Below are positions 44,668 to 56,430 of a stretch of DNA of 64,000 bases, one piece after another. The stretch comes from Malus domestica. Lineage: Eukaryota > Streptophyta > Magnoliopsida > Rosales > Rosaceae. Both the position numbers and the translations under genes were made by a program. The stretch lies in the NCBI RefSeq assembly GCF_042453785.1, contig NC_091671.1:11602001-11666000 (forward strand). The letters run 5' to 3'. How positions within the stretch are numbered: position 1 is the stretch's first letter; each line of letters starts with the position of its first letter. The notes below the pieces were generated by a model. It ran no database searches, had not been told where the DNA came from, and saw only the letters and a program-made list of their open reading frames with translations.

Positions 44668-46084
44668 GGGTTAAACTCTGTTTACTACCTTCATGTTTCG
44701 TGATTTTTAATATTTAGTACATCAAGTTTTTTGCATTCTAGAGTTATATCTAAAGTGTTAATTTTGGAACAGTCTCATATATTCGTTAGTCAAATTGTTA
44801 ATTCTCTCGTTAAGTGATGACGTAGTGCCCATGTGGATAATGATTAGGCGCCATGTGTCATTAAAAATATTAAAATAATCGCGTTCCCAACCTAGAAGAA
44901 GAAGAAGGAAAAAAAAAAAATAAGTTCGTCATTTCCAGATTAATGGAGATCTACCACAAAACCAGTCCAAAAATCATCTCAAACTCCCCATCTCAAAGTA
45001 TTTTCGAAATTCATCCACATTGAAAATCCCAAAAATATGGAGTTCATGGTCTGGGTTCGCGTTTGCGGTCGCGGGGTGGGGGGGGGGGGGATGAACTGGG
45101 TTTGGGTTGCTGTTTTTTTTTTTTTTCTTTTCTTCTTCTTCTTCTTCCCCATCTTAAAGTATTTTCGAAATTCACCCACACTGAAAATCCCAAAAATATG
45201 GAGTTAATGGTCTGGGTTCACGTTCGTGGTCGCAGGCCGGGGGGGGGGGGGGGACGAACTGGGTTTGGGCTGCTGTTTTTTTTTTTTTTCTCTCTCTCTT
45301 CTTCTTCTTCTGGGTTGCAGATTCGGTTTTTTTTTTTTTCTTCTTCTTCTTCCTCCTCCTTCTTCTTCTTCTTCTTCTTCTTTTGAGTTGCAGATTCGGT
45401 TTTTTTTTTTTTTTCTTCTTCTTCTTCTTCTTTTGGGTTGCAAATTCGGGTTTTTTTTTTGTTTTTTGTTTTCCTTGTTCTTTTTCTTCTGGGTTAGGAG
45501 CAGGGGGAGAAGGGATGGGGTTTATTTATTTATTTATTTTTCTTTTTAACTTTTTCTTCTTCTGGATTGCAGATTTGGTTTTTTTTTTTTTTCTTCTTCT
45601 TCTTCTGGGTTGCAGATTCGGGGTTTTTTTTTTCCTTCTTCTTCTTCTGGGTTGAGGGTGGGGGGAGAATGGATGGGGTTTATTTATATTTTTTTTCTTT
45701 TTAACTTTTATTTAACTTCTTCTTCTTCTGGGTTGCAAATTTGGTTTTTTTTTCTTCTTCCTTCTTCTTCTGGATTGCAGATTCGGGGGTTTTTTTTTCC
45801 TTCTTCTTCTTCTTCTTCTTCTTCTGGGTTGGGGGCGGGGGGGGGGGGGGGAGGGGGGGAAGGGATGGGGTTTTTTTTTTTACTTTTATTTAATTAATTT
45901 TTTAAATATTTTTTTAATGACACGCGCCACGCCATCACTTAACGAGAGAACTAACAGTTTGACTAACAGATGTATGAGATTGTCTTAAAATTAACACTTT
46001 AGGTATGACTCTGGGACGAAAAAAATTTGATGTACTAAATGTTGAACACCAAGAAACATGAGGGTAGTAAACAGAGTTTAACCC
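44668..46084. mobile_element. MULE-like element, exact 9-bp TSD, low-complexity core
   Basis: The ends GGGTTAAACTCTGTTTACTA and its complement lead into inverted arms of about 175 bp. ATATTTTTA flanks both sides (44659-44667, 46085-46093). The core holds a duplicated block of about 130 bp (44984-45112 and 45149-45275) with poly-G runs and a TTC/poly-T minisatellite. It has no coding capacity; long open frames here are compositional. Confidence 0.88.
45290..45860. repeat. (TTC)n / poly-T / GGGTTGCAGATTCGG minisatellite
   Basis: Roughly ten interrupted units combine (TTC)3-7, TGGGTTGCAGATTCGG and T9-T13. G-runs of 10 or more occur at about 45077-45090, 45239-45253 and 45838-45851. They could form G-quadruplexes and are prone to slippage. 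Confidence 0.85.
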
Positions 46085-46570
46085 ATATTTTTAATTAACT
46101 GAGTTACAAAACTATATCAATAATTCATCTCGTCTAAACTTGATAATATCAAAATTGCAAAAAGTAAATTAAGAGCAAGAGCAAAGCACTTGAACTATCC
46201 TTTGTAAGGCATAACAAAGAGGCTAAGGATCTGGGAGGCAATAGGGCAATAGTTAGCATGAGGTATAATTTGCCGTTCCATGCCAACAAGTCCTCCCTTC
46301 CAGTGAGGATTCTCTCTCCTCTTATTTTTGGGTGGCATAACTCAAAGACATCATATTTCTTTTGAATGGTCTAAATTAAAAGACGGGGATGGGAGGAGAC
46401 AAAAATAGAAGGGGAGATAATCCAAGTCTCTAGTTTTTTAACAGTTTGAGTTGCTACTTGGACTTCATTATGCAGATAAGAAGCGTTCCTCCACGCAAGC
46501 ACAACTTGATATGTTTGTAGAAATGTGTTATTTTGTATTTTTATTAAGCTAATTATGTACACATATCAGA

Positions 46571-46830
46571 CTATGATTCGTCATTTAGTGTTCGGAATTC
46601 GAAACTCTCCCGCACTAGCTAGCACTTCAATTATTGAAGCGATCTTAACTCATGCACCAACTGTGATTCATCATTTAGTGTTCGGATTTCAAAACTCTCC
46701 CGCACTAGCTAGCACTTCAATTATTGAAGCGATCTTTACTCATGCACCAACTATGACTCGCCATTTAATGTTCGGAATTCGAAGTAGCTAGCACTTCAAT
46801 TATTGAAGCGATCTTGACTCATGCACCAAG
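46571..46830. repeat. 90-bp tandem repeat, 2.9 copies
   Basis: Units start CTATGATTCGTC at 46571, 46661 and 46751. The third lacks 10 bp in the middle. They share CTAGCACTTCAATTATTGAA and TCATGCACCAA. Because 90 is a multiple of three, one frame stays open through two units. Confidence 0.92.
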
Positions 46831-47544
46831 CAACAAGTTGCTTGTTAGTGCAACGTTCATGCCGCTGTAACCTCTGGTATTTTAGCAATATGAAATTTCA
46901 CTAATTGACAAGATAATGCAGACAAAAGACAGCTCGTACTATATAGCACTCCTGACGTACCACAAGTGACCTCATAAATTGTTTATGTGACAATTTAAGC
47001 ACTTAATTCCGCCAGCCACACAAAAAAGTGTGCTTGAATCATATTTCAACGTGACGAACTATTTATTTTGTAAGTTGCACCTCATAAATCATATTTGCAA
47101 AATATTTAGCTCATTCGGAAATATTTAAAACATCTAATAGAATTCAAAGAAATTGACCAACAATATGTTTTGAGAAACATTAAAATTTCATCAAGACAAT
47201 TAAATGAGAAAATGGTTCCGGATTGAATTGAATTTTTGTAAGAATGATTCGTGAATCAAGACTTACAAAATAGGCTGGTTGGATTGTTGAAATTCAATGT
47301 GAAGTGAGTCCCACAACTAATTTTTATTTTTTTTGAAAAAAAATGAGGATCCCTTGTATATATATAGGATTTAGGATAGACCGTATACATTTATATATAT
47401 TTATCTATGTTTATATGCATATATGGCTGGAGGCAGCCTGGATAAATATGTTTGTATATATAAAACCATGCTCCATACTGAAGCAGACTAGAAGCTCGTA
47501 CACCACTGACCACGCCGCCATGGATACTAGGAGAGTAAAGAATA
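46831..47544 (+). other. Upstream region of the miRNA hairpin
   Basis: AT-rich. TATA-like runs (TATATATATA near 47357 and TTATATATATTTA near 47391) lie 150-200 bp before the hairpin and could serve a Pol II MIR promoter. No coding gene was recognised. Confidence 0.4.
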
Positions 47545-47648
47545 TTCGGGAGGTTCGCTACGCAGGAGAGATGACGCCGACGGTCATGTTCTTAGTATTA
47601 GGATTAGAACGACGGCGTCATCTCTCCTGCATAGGAAACCTTGCATTG
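47545..47648 (+). ncRNA. MIR391: MIR391-like microRNA precursor (miR390/391/4376 superfamily)
   Basis: An 18-bp perfect inverted repeat, GCAGGAGAGATGACGCCG and its complement (about 47562-47579 and 47613-47630), is extended on both sides by further pairing (AGGTT with AACCT, one or two mismatches) into a stem of about 30 bp with a 33-nt loop. The 5' arm from 47559 to 47579 reads TACG then CAGGAGAGATGACGCCG, which I recall as mature miR391 of apple/pear and as a close relative of miR4376, miR3627 and miR1432. The miRNA* with a 2-nt overhang would be 47615-47635. Mature miRNA on the 5' arm agrees with the family. miR4376 members are reported to target autoinhibited Ca2+-ATPase transcripts; the target here is not known. 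Confidence 0.82.
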
Positions 47649-48879
47649 TATGTGCACCAAAACCACTGCCACGGCAAATTGGCAATCAGATTCGGATGAA
47701 AATAAGGTCCTACTCATTATTTCAATTCGTGCTTAACCGTAAAGTTTGTTGTTTAGTGTTAAATATGTAGTCTTAGTTTTGCAGGTACACAACCTAATTC
47801 GATATGGTTCATTGCACTTCCAAAGCTTGGAAGAAGAGCTGCATAAAACTTGGTTACCAAATGCTTATATTATAACTAATATTTTGGTTTTCTCTTTTTG
47901 TGACTAGCGGGGATAGGTGATTCAAATTTAGAACCTCTTTCAACATTCGAAAAAGAAGAATCAGGAGGTTTTCATTTTCATTTTTTTAAAATTCTCCCCT
48001 CCTCTATGCATCCTCGAGAAACTCCGAAATTGGTGTACACTAAAGAGGAATGACGGCAAACCTTGGTCGCACAAATTGGCCCACAATTTGTGCAACAGCT
48101 AGACAGGAGTCAACCATCCCATGTCATGTTTACACTTCATCCCAAAGTCATCTTACCAATCAAACTCCACTAGCGTCCCAAGCTGCCCCTTTGGAGTTGG
48201 GTGGCAACAATTTCAACACTCCAAGTTGCCAACCAACTCCTGGGGTTTCTAGTTGGCAATTTTTTTTTTTTTTTTTTTTTTGGTTCTAGTTGGTAATTTT
48301 GATAGTTGATTTGTACTCTGTTTTACCTTTGTTATATTACCTGTGTTATCTACAAGATTTGAAAGCAAGAATCTATTTCACCGATCTGTTTTGTAAATCC
48401 ATTGCAACAATAATCCAGGATGTGCGAAAATCACTTCTCTACACGATATCCGACTACGATCTGCAATCTCTCAATTAGCACGGGTTTATGATAATCGCTC
48501 TACTTATTTACATGTATTGTCGGGGCTTTTGGACCATGCATTATTTACGAATAAACTTGATCAGTGGTTCAGATTCGCAATTGACAAAATATATGAATTT
48601 CAAACCACATTTTTCCCAAATAATTCAAAATAAGTACGCACAATGCTTTAAATATCACTACAATACGTTCATGCTTGTTGGATGCTGCAACACCAACATA
48701 AAGAAAACCCAACGATGTATTATCGCTAAAATGTTTCTCAACACCAACCAGCCACCAAGAAATATATTCCCAGGTGTCAACAATGTTAAAAGTTCATAGT
48801 TCCAACCGTAGAAACACAACAAATTCCAACTTGGCTCCATGCTAGTTGTTCCATGTTCCGAAGATATGTAGCCATCCAG
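47649..48879. other. Intergenic and PBG1 3' flank
   Basis: There is a T-run of about 22 at 48261-48282. The 3' UTR of PBG1 should lie just below 48880. Open frames at 48050-48289 and 48488-48799 have no recognisable domain. Confidence 0.4.
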
Positions 48880-51800
48880 CTACCATGATCCTTCAGCTCC
48901 CAATGTTGGGTTTTCGAAAGCGGAGAAACCCCAGAAAGTCTTCAAAGAGTAGGGCTGCGAGATAGTCACGCCTTCTTCAGTGATCTTAGATATCTGCAAT
49001 TTCAAATTTTAAGAAGTGGTCATCTTACAAGGAAGACAATAAACTCCACCCTTACAGCAGACAATATTATCAAGAACCGTCCAGAGACAAATTGCTGCGT
49101 TTCTTTTTCGGCCTTGCAACTACTGTGTTAATTTCAAACTACTAGTTCACACAGTTATCCAATGTGTGCAATCATCACTTTATTCACAGACCTATAACAA
49201 AGATCAAAGTTTTCTCCGCTAACAACTTCCCCCACTCGGTGAGGAAGTCTTAAAAAGCTTGAACTTTTTCTTTCCAATGGTTGGGCTCATAAGAGTATGA
49301 CTAATTTTAAAAACTGAACTCTTTACACCAACTAATGTAAGAGAATATATGCAAACCCAACTAACATAAAAGTGAAATTTGGAGGAAATCCTCGATTTAT
49401 TAATGACACTGAATTCCGAAGGCAAATAATTTTCCACTAGGCCTCTACAAATAAAATCAACTTGAAAGAGTAAGGAAACATAGACATGCAGAAATAAAGC
49501 TATTACATATTTTGTCAACCTCAATATAGAACACTTCCTACACTTGGTGAAGAGTTAGGACATACAAGCTAGCTAGCGTCCAGGACTCAAAAATTGAAAA
49601 AGGAATCCATAGGAAGCTGGTAGTACTATTGTCTGGCATCTAACTAAATCCATAAACATATGCCACCAACCTTCAACGCCTCTTCGGAGATGAAGTTGAC
49701 AATGAAAATAATGTGATGTTCATAAGCACATTGCACACATCTGACAAATGGGGTTTTCAAGAAGAATATTTTCCTCTCAAAAGGACCACCATCACCTAAA
49801 TACTTTCTTCAATAAGTATATAGAAACTATGATTAAATTTTACCAAGAACCTCATTCTACAATGTATTTTACAGAAAGTACGTATATTAGAAAACTTGTT
49901 GGGTAGAAATAGGAAAACGAAATCAAACGAAAATTGAAATCAAAACCATGCAGTCCTGTTCATCAGAATAACAAGTAATATTTCTCTTCGCCCACTTTAA
50001 ACAATTTCCGGGGCTAAAGCCCAATCTATTATCAGTAAAATAACTAGTAATTACACGGACAACAATAGCACCAAAAAGAACAATCTATTGAAAAAGGCTT
50101 ATCAGGTTTCATAAGTGTTGAAGATAAAAGATGACAGACAGGCGGCTTATATGCCAGTTAAAGAAAATAAACAGATAGATGCATAAGAAAGCTCTCAGGA
50201 ATCGTTAGCCAAAAATTACGGAATATATAACTTTAAAATTGTTAGTATCAAAGGATACTAAATAATAGAGCAAATAACAATAATCAATTACTCTACCTGA
50301 AGCTTGTTCACAGCAGACCGATCACGATAGAGAAGGACACGCATGCATTTCTCCAGCAGCTTTACACCTTCTTCGAAAGTCAAGTTCTCATGCCACTCAT
50401 CACGAAGAATAGGCCGTGCAAGGTGATTTCCAAACCCAGTTGCTACATGATTGTCCTCGAAATTCACGCCTATCATGCTAACCTGGATAAGAATAAAAAT
50501 ATGACAAGTCACTAAGTCAACTCATTCAGTAAAAATAAATAAAAAATATGTTCTAAAACCATACAACATGCTACAAAGTGTTAAGGGAAGGAAAAAAGGA
50601 GCCCTACCATCCCAAGATACTTCTGTCCCTTTTTTACTCCACCAAGGACAAGAGAGTTCCACAGTGGATTGAACTTGTTACGCCTATTGTACATCACACG
50701 AGTCAGATAGTTGTGTACCTCTTTCGGTCCCAAAGAGTTCCCATCATCCCACATGTTGTCGTATAGGCTACAACCAGAAAACTCAAAATGAATAATCCTT
50801 TAACCAACTGTTGCAAATGATACAAAGAAACAGCAAAACCAAAAAAAAAAAAAAAAAAAAAAAAAATGAAAAACAGAAATGCAATGAAAACATTAAAAAA
50901 GGTAGCTAAACGGTCATCTTCATAATTTTCCTTAATCAGGAATGCTTACATGAGTTCATCAAGATAACGTAATAGCTCCTGAAAGTCACTTATTTCTCCA
51001 CTTGCACCAAGAAGAGAATGCTTTCCAATGGGCTTCATTCGCTCCACACTCTTATATCGCAGGGTAGACCCATAAGAACCTATCAACAAATCCATCATTT
51101 TGATACTGTTAAGAAAGATGAACACACACAAAAGGAGCATGCATGGGTGTCTAAATTTTGCGTCATGAAGTACTAGACCTCCAACCATAAAAAAGAAGAA
51201 GAAAGAGATGATGAATATTAATGATAAAAAGATGGGCCATAACATAAAAACAATGAGATAGATAATACATTACATGGTACAAAGACCGTTAACAGTTACA
51301 ATAAGTGCACAAAACTGGCACTCAGCAAAAAGAGAGGAAGAAGAAAACAAAAACAAAATAAAGAATACCCTTTTGTTTATGTACCCCCCAAAAAGGAATT
51401 CTGCAACATTCTTGATAACTTTAAACAGTATCGATGCAAACTACAAACAACCATTTATCCTTTGATTAAATGAATAGCTTGCTAGGACCTAAGTTGCCTA
51501 ACTTTGCTTCCTGAAACATGCGGAGGAAATTGAAGATATCCCATTGTCCTGCACACACTCTGTGCTTGTTTTATTTCTTCCCGATATTTGTAACTTTCAC
51601 AGAACGTGAGAAGTTCAATTCTGTTTTTTATTACCATTTTAGCCTTTATCGTTAGTTTATCTCGACTACATTTGGCATTGTAGGGATCTAACTGCTAACA
51701 ATGGGCATTATGTATAATAACACAGAAACTAATGTACCGTACTTTGGAAAGACTCTAATTTGAACTATTTCTTTTCAAGATAAATTGGCACAAAGAGAAT

Positions 51801-52341
51801 AAGCGTACAAGAACAACTCCGAAAACTCCATAACAAACTCGATAAGAAGCTAAGATAAAGGGGGAAAGAGTCCCACCTTCCAACAAACACCAGAAAAAAA
51901 GTTATACACAGCACTAACATCATCAATTTTCAATCTAGAAACTGACCAACAAGTTCAATCAAATAAAATATTAAAGCTTTGTTTTGTGACGCAATGTGAA
52001 AGAAATTGGCAGCTAACCTCCCATATCAGCAGCCATCAAGATTCCATCTTTGTACTTGAGAGCCACAACAGATGTACCAGTCACATATGGGTACCTTCAA
52101 AAAGTACACAAAAAACACAAAAAACAAAATTAAATAATTGAAACATCAAACAGAAAGCTAAATCCCCAACAGCCCAAAATACCCTAATCTCTGTTACATT
52201 CAAAAAGTACAGAGAATTTGTTGAAATTAAACATAGAGAAAACGACGAGAGAGAGAGAGAGAGAGATTAGAACACATACAGGGTTCTCTGAGAGCCTTCA
52301 GGATTGCACAGCAGGCCGGGTTTGGATTGATTCGACTCCAT
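48880..52341 (-). CDS. PBG1: 20S proteasome subunit beta type-4 (beta7, PBG1)
   Basis: This is a non-catalytic beta7 subunit of the 20S core particle, acting in cytosol and nucleus in ubiquitin-dependent proteolysis. Coding exons on the minus strand are 52280-52341, 52018-52094, 50950-51079, 50608-50767, 50297-50482 and 48880-48993. The total is 729 nt and 242 aa, close to the Arabidopsis protein. The N-terminus is MESNQSKPGLLCNPEGSQRT, and the beta fold begins at TGTSVVALKYKDGILMAADM. Further landmarks are GSYGSTLRYKSVERMKPIG, YDNMWDDGNSLGPKEVHNYL, RRNKFNPLWNSLVLGGVKKG, VATGFGNHLARPI and the C-terminal SLKTFWGFSAFENPTLGAEG. All introns are GT-AG; intron 5 is about 1.3 kb. A 5'-UTR intron (52345-52432) is predicted from GAGT|GTAAGT and TTAGCAG. 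No lesions were seen. Confidence 0.96.
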
Positions 52342-52433
52342 TAACTGCTAAAAAAAAAACCCTTCAAATGTTAAATCCAAGCAATTAAACGACAATCTGG
52401 GTGGTGAAATCAAATGGGCACTTGAAACTTACA

Positions 52434-53044
52434 CTCGTTCTTTGCTTTCTGAAGCTTTTTGTTGTGAGATCGCAGAGAGAAGAAAGCGTTAGACGTTCTG
52501 AAGCTCAGTGAGGTACAAATAAAGACTTTTTACCCCTTTTCCTTCTGCTCAAGACATCGCGACCCGAAACATTACTCGGATTCGATTAAGGAACACTTGG
52601 CGGAATTGGACTACAATTCTAAGCCCAACTAGAAGCTATGGCCCAGCCCAATTCAAATAATTTGGGCGTTTTTGTTAAATTAACTTGTCTTCGACGTTAA
52701 GATAAATTGTGAGTTTTAATGACAATGTTGGAAAAATTGAGTCGTTTATAGTAGTTCCACCCTTCCATGAATTGCTAGGTAACTGGTGGGTCAACTTCAG
52801 CTGGACTAACAGCCCATGTAGATATTGCCTAGGCCTTTACCTAGGGGAGGTGACGTCAGGCTGACGTTACTGTGACGTTAGTCGCGCAATGAGGGGAAGT
52901 GAGCCGCCAATTTTTGTTGTCAGGGGCTTACGTCTGTTCAAAAAATAGAGAGCATGATTCTCTTCCTTTGAAATCCCGTCCCTTCTCTTCTCTCATTTTC
53001 TTCTTTTATCTTTTTCTCTCTTTAAAGAAGCGAACACAATAAGT
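52434..53044. other. PBG1 5' flank and spacer
   Basis: The leader exon of PBG1 ends at 52433 and transcription should start near 52510-52540. No clear TATA box is seen. Beyond that, no gene was recognised. Confidence 0.45.
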
Positions 53045-53048
53045 TGTA

Positions 53049-53213
53049 TTGGCTCAATAGTAACTGTTCATTTGTAAGTGAAAGATTTTACGTTCGATTA
53101 TCGTCAAAATACGAATTTGAGCCACATTATTATGGCTAGCCAATTGTGAGGCTTAGTCTATTCTCCCCTAGTAAGGATAATATCGTTTGTATAAAATAAT
53201 AATAAAAAAAATA
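53049..53213 (+). mobile_element. tRNA-derived SINE, plus-strand copy
   Basis: The head has a box-A-like TGGCTCAATAG and a degenerate box B (CGTTCGATTATCG). The body (TTTGAGCCACATTATTATGG) and an A-rich tail (to about 53213) match the family at 20726 and 21712 in opposite orientation. Confidence 0.7.
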
Positions 53214-53262
53214 GAAAGGGAAGATGAATTTACAAGGGAGAGAATCAATACTCTAAAAAGGA

Positions 53263-53447
53263 AAAGGATCCTAGCCGGATTCTTTTCCTGTGGATCATAG
53301 GAATTCTGTAATCGTGATCGTTCATCGTATATTGTGTGGTCAATTTTCGTTAGGTACTATTTATATTCAATTTTAAATTTTGAAATGATTTATGACTGTA
53401 CGATATACGATGAACGATCACGATCACGGAATGATCCTTTTCCCTCG
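53263..53447. mobile_element. MITE with GATCGTTCATCGTAT inverted arms
   Basis: GTGATCGTTCATCGTATATTG near the left pairs with ATATACGATGAACGATCAC near the right. The outer ends AAAAGGATC / GATCCTTTT are also inverted. It is of the same family as 44212-44400. Confidence 0.65.
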
Positions 53448-54349
53448 AAAAAAATAGGGCACCTCCAACGATTAGTACAAGTGGATCTCTCTGAGTTGTT
53501 GAATTTCCATTGATCATAGGATCCAATGAACAAGTTTAATCTTGCTTTAACCAATTTGTTTTTTTTTTAAAAAACTTTAAAAGAATGTTTTAAACATAGG
53601 AACATAAAATTAAAAATACAAAAAGGAAAAAAAAAATATTTGTCTATAAATTCTCAACCATCTTCTTCATTTCTCGCACCAAAATACAATAGAATCTTCT
53701 TCCTTTCTCGTATCTTTTTGAACTTTTGTAGTATTGCTTTTTATTTTACTTTCATGTGAATAGTGTTTACTAAGACTAAATATTGTTACTCAATTTAATT
53801 ATTTTGAAAAGAAAAAAAAATCGATAGTAATTGTCATGCAAATTGTAAATGGTGGAGTTGCACTTGCACTGACAGCTTGCTAACCTTCTCATCCTCTTCT
53901 TTTAGGTACTATTGGAATAATAAGATTTCTTCTTTATATTTCATCTTTCAACACCTTCAAAAGTAAAGTTTTGTATTCCAATCTAATCCTTTACATCAAA
54001 TGAAACCTAAATTAGCGATTCCGGTTTCATGTAAGCGATATTACAATTCGAACTGAGGACAAGTTTTTTGAGTTAGCTCACCCTCCTGGGATGGCGACCT
54101 TTTGTCCCGGCCATTGTACTCTTTTTCTGTAGTGGTGGCCACCACTATATATAAACAAGGGCTTCTAATTGCTAATTAGTTCTCTGGTCCCTTGATGTGA
54201 TAAATATATACATAAGTGAGACATAAGCGTTTTGACTACGCTTGGTATGTGAGAAAGAGAGTTTCGGAATGGGAAAATGCTGCCTTTTTCATGGTTTGTA
54301 AGTCCATGCTTTTTTTATTTTATATATATTTATATATTTTTATTTTTTA
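53448..54349. other. Intergenic, AT-rich
   Basis: No gene was recognised. Confidence 0.35.
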
Positions 54350-54351
54350 AA

Positions 54352-54475
54352 GGGGGACAACTGGTGGCAAGCCACTTTTATCCATCCATTTCGGAGGCCG
54401 GAAAGATTCACAGAGACATTTTAGCCTTTATTTAGCTACAAGTCTGACTTCCACACCATGTAAGTTCATACTTTG
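54352..54475. repeat. Dispersed repeat, copy 2
   Basis: It matches 22340-22570 through GTGGCAAGCCAC, the GAAAGATTCACAGAGACATTTT region and ACAAGTCTGACTTCCAC. It is shorter than copy 1. Confidence 0.5.
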
Positions 54476-55220
54476 ACAAACGATTTACTGGGTCACGGGA
54501 ACATAGTGGGGGGGGGAAGTGAATATCTTCACCAAGCATGAAAAGCATTGATTGCTATATTTTTATAATAAATTTGTCCTCATTAAAGACTAAAAATGTC
54601 ATTATATATAAAAAAATTATATTTCTTACCGACTTTTCTATCGTTACCAAACATAATAAACTTTTTATTCGTTGAATTCCTTTTTACGTAACAAAAATGG
54701 TATTTTTTGTGAAAGTTTACCTTTTTACTTTGCACTACACAGTAATCTCATCGAAACAATACAATCTTATAGAAGTTATCTAATCAAAATTCAAAGAAGT
54801 TAGATATTTACCAAAACAATTTTGTACAGAATCTCAAATTCATAGGCTCATAGCCCTCCAAGTTGTTGCTTTACCAAAACAAATTGTGGGGTGCTTTTAC
54901 ATTTTGGACTGATGTATTTTCCTTTTGACTTTGGAAACATTTTCTAAGTTTGTTGCTTTAGAAAAAGGGAACTCGCTCCTCAAATGATGAAGGGTACTTC
55001 ATTTTCAAAATACTTCGTGGTCGGTTATTGAAACGTCATGCTTATGGTTCGAATTGTTAATATTACAACATATTTTTCTGAAAATTGTCCATACACGAAA
55101 TAATAAATTACACTGTAAAATTTGTTTTAAGCTTATCAAACTGTATAAAAGCAGATGAAGGAATTTGATAAAAAGAATTTGACAAAACGACCTTAATTTT
55201 TTTAGAAACGATATATGCAA
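54476..55220. other. Intergenic, AT-rich
   Basis: A G9 run lies near 54508. No gene was recognised. Confidence 0.35.
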
Positions 55221-55229
55221 AATAATTTA

Positions 55230-56421
55230 GGGTGCGTGGTAGTAAAGGTCCCTGAATTTTATCCCATGTTTAGTTTTCGTCCCTGAACTCTTATATTAGT
55301 TTCTTGCGTCCTCCAACTTAACTCTGTGTTGCACAATTAGTCCTTCTGTCAAATATGTTATCTTTTCCGTTAAATTTAAGGGTATAATGGTCTTTTTAAG
55401 TTATGAATTATAAGATTCCCAATATGTGAATGATATCCCTTTCTAGATTAATTTTCCCGCCAAAAAAAGGCTTATTGTGATATGCCTTTGCCCAAAAAAA
55501 AAAAAAAAAGTCTAATTGTGATATGCAGTTTTCCTATTTAATCCAATTGTTTATCATATGAGTTTTCCTAGTTGTTGACGAATTATTATTAGGTACAATA
55601 CATTACATATATATTATCTGCAGGTACGTTTGAATTTACAAAAAACATTAATTTGTACATTTATTTGCAATTTTGGTACGTTTGATTTGATACTTATTGT
55701 TAATATTGGTACATTATTTTTATTTTGGTACGTTTTATTTTGTACACATTGTGTATTGGTACGTTTATATTATTCACAATCTTATTTTCTCTTAAAGTAC
55801 TAAAAGAAAAACTTATTTCGGTACGTTTGATTTTGGGGGATTTAAAAATATTTTAAACTATTTTGGAAAGAAAATATCTTAAATCGTAGATAATTATTGC
55901 TAAATTGTAGCATTATTGTGAAAATAAATTGAATCTAACCAACTTTTTTTTTTACAATTATCTCTAATGGAGGCGATAGTAATCAAAAGTTTAGATTATA
56001 GGAAATTTGTTACAATATAATGTGCATATAGCACCAAAATTATGACCAAAAAGTTTAATCAAATCACTAAAAGGCATGGATGTTTGATCTAGAAAATTCA
56101 AAACTGAGGCGCCTATATCAAAAGATTCCAAATAAAAATACCAGCCTTACCAAAATACGAAGTTTACTACACAAAATATGTACCAATTCTACAACCACAA
56201 ATAAGATTCCTTTGGGCTAGCAAAATGTCATATTTGCCCACCACAAAAAGGTCATGTGCAAGGCATGTGATCATATTTAACGGAAAATGTAACAAACTTG
56301 ACGGAAAGGACTATTCGTGCAACATAAACTTAAGTTGGAGGATGAGAGAAACTAATATAAGAGTTGAGGGATGAAAACTAAACTTATAATGTAGTTCAGG
56401 GACCTTTTCTATTATTTACCC
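55230..56421. mobile_element. Non-autonomous MULE-like element, exact 9-bp TSD
   Basis: The ends GGGTGCGTGGTAGTAAAGGT and the near-complement ACCTTTTCTATTATTTACCC lead into about 120-bp imperfect inverted arms (TTTAGTTTTCGTCCCTGAAC, AGTTGGAGGA etc.). AATAATTTA flanks both sides (55221-55229, 56422-56430). The AT-rich core repeats GGTACGTTT at least five times between 55620 and 55830. No coding capacity. Confidence 0.88.
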
Positions 56422-56430
56422 AATAATTTA

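Noticed and set aside
45063..45897. Several 90-107 codon open frames rich in Phe/Ser/Leu
   Set aside because: Produced by poly-T, poly-G and TTC repeats in the MULE-like core; pure low complexity.
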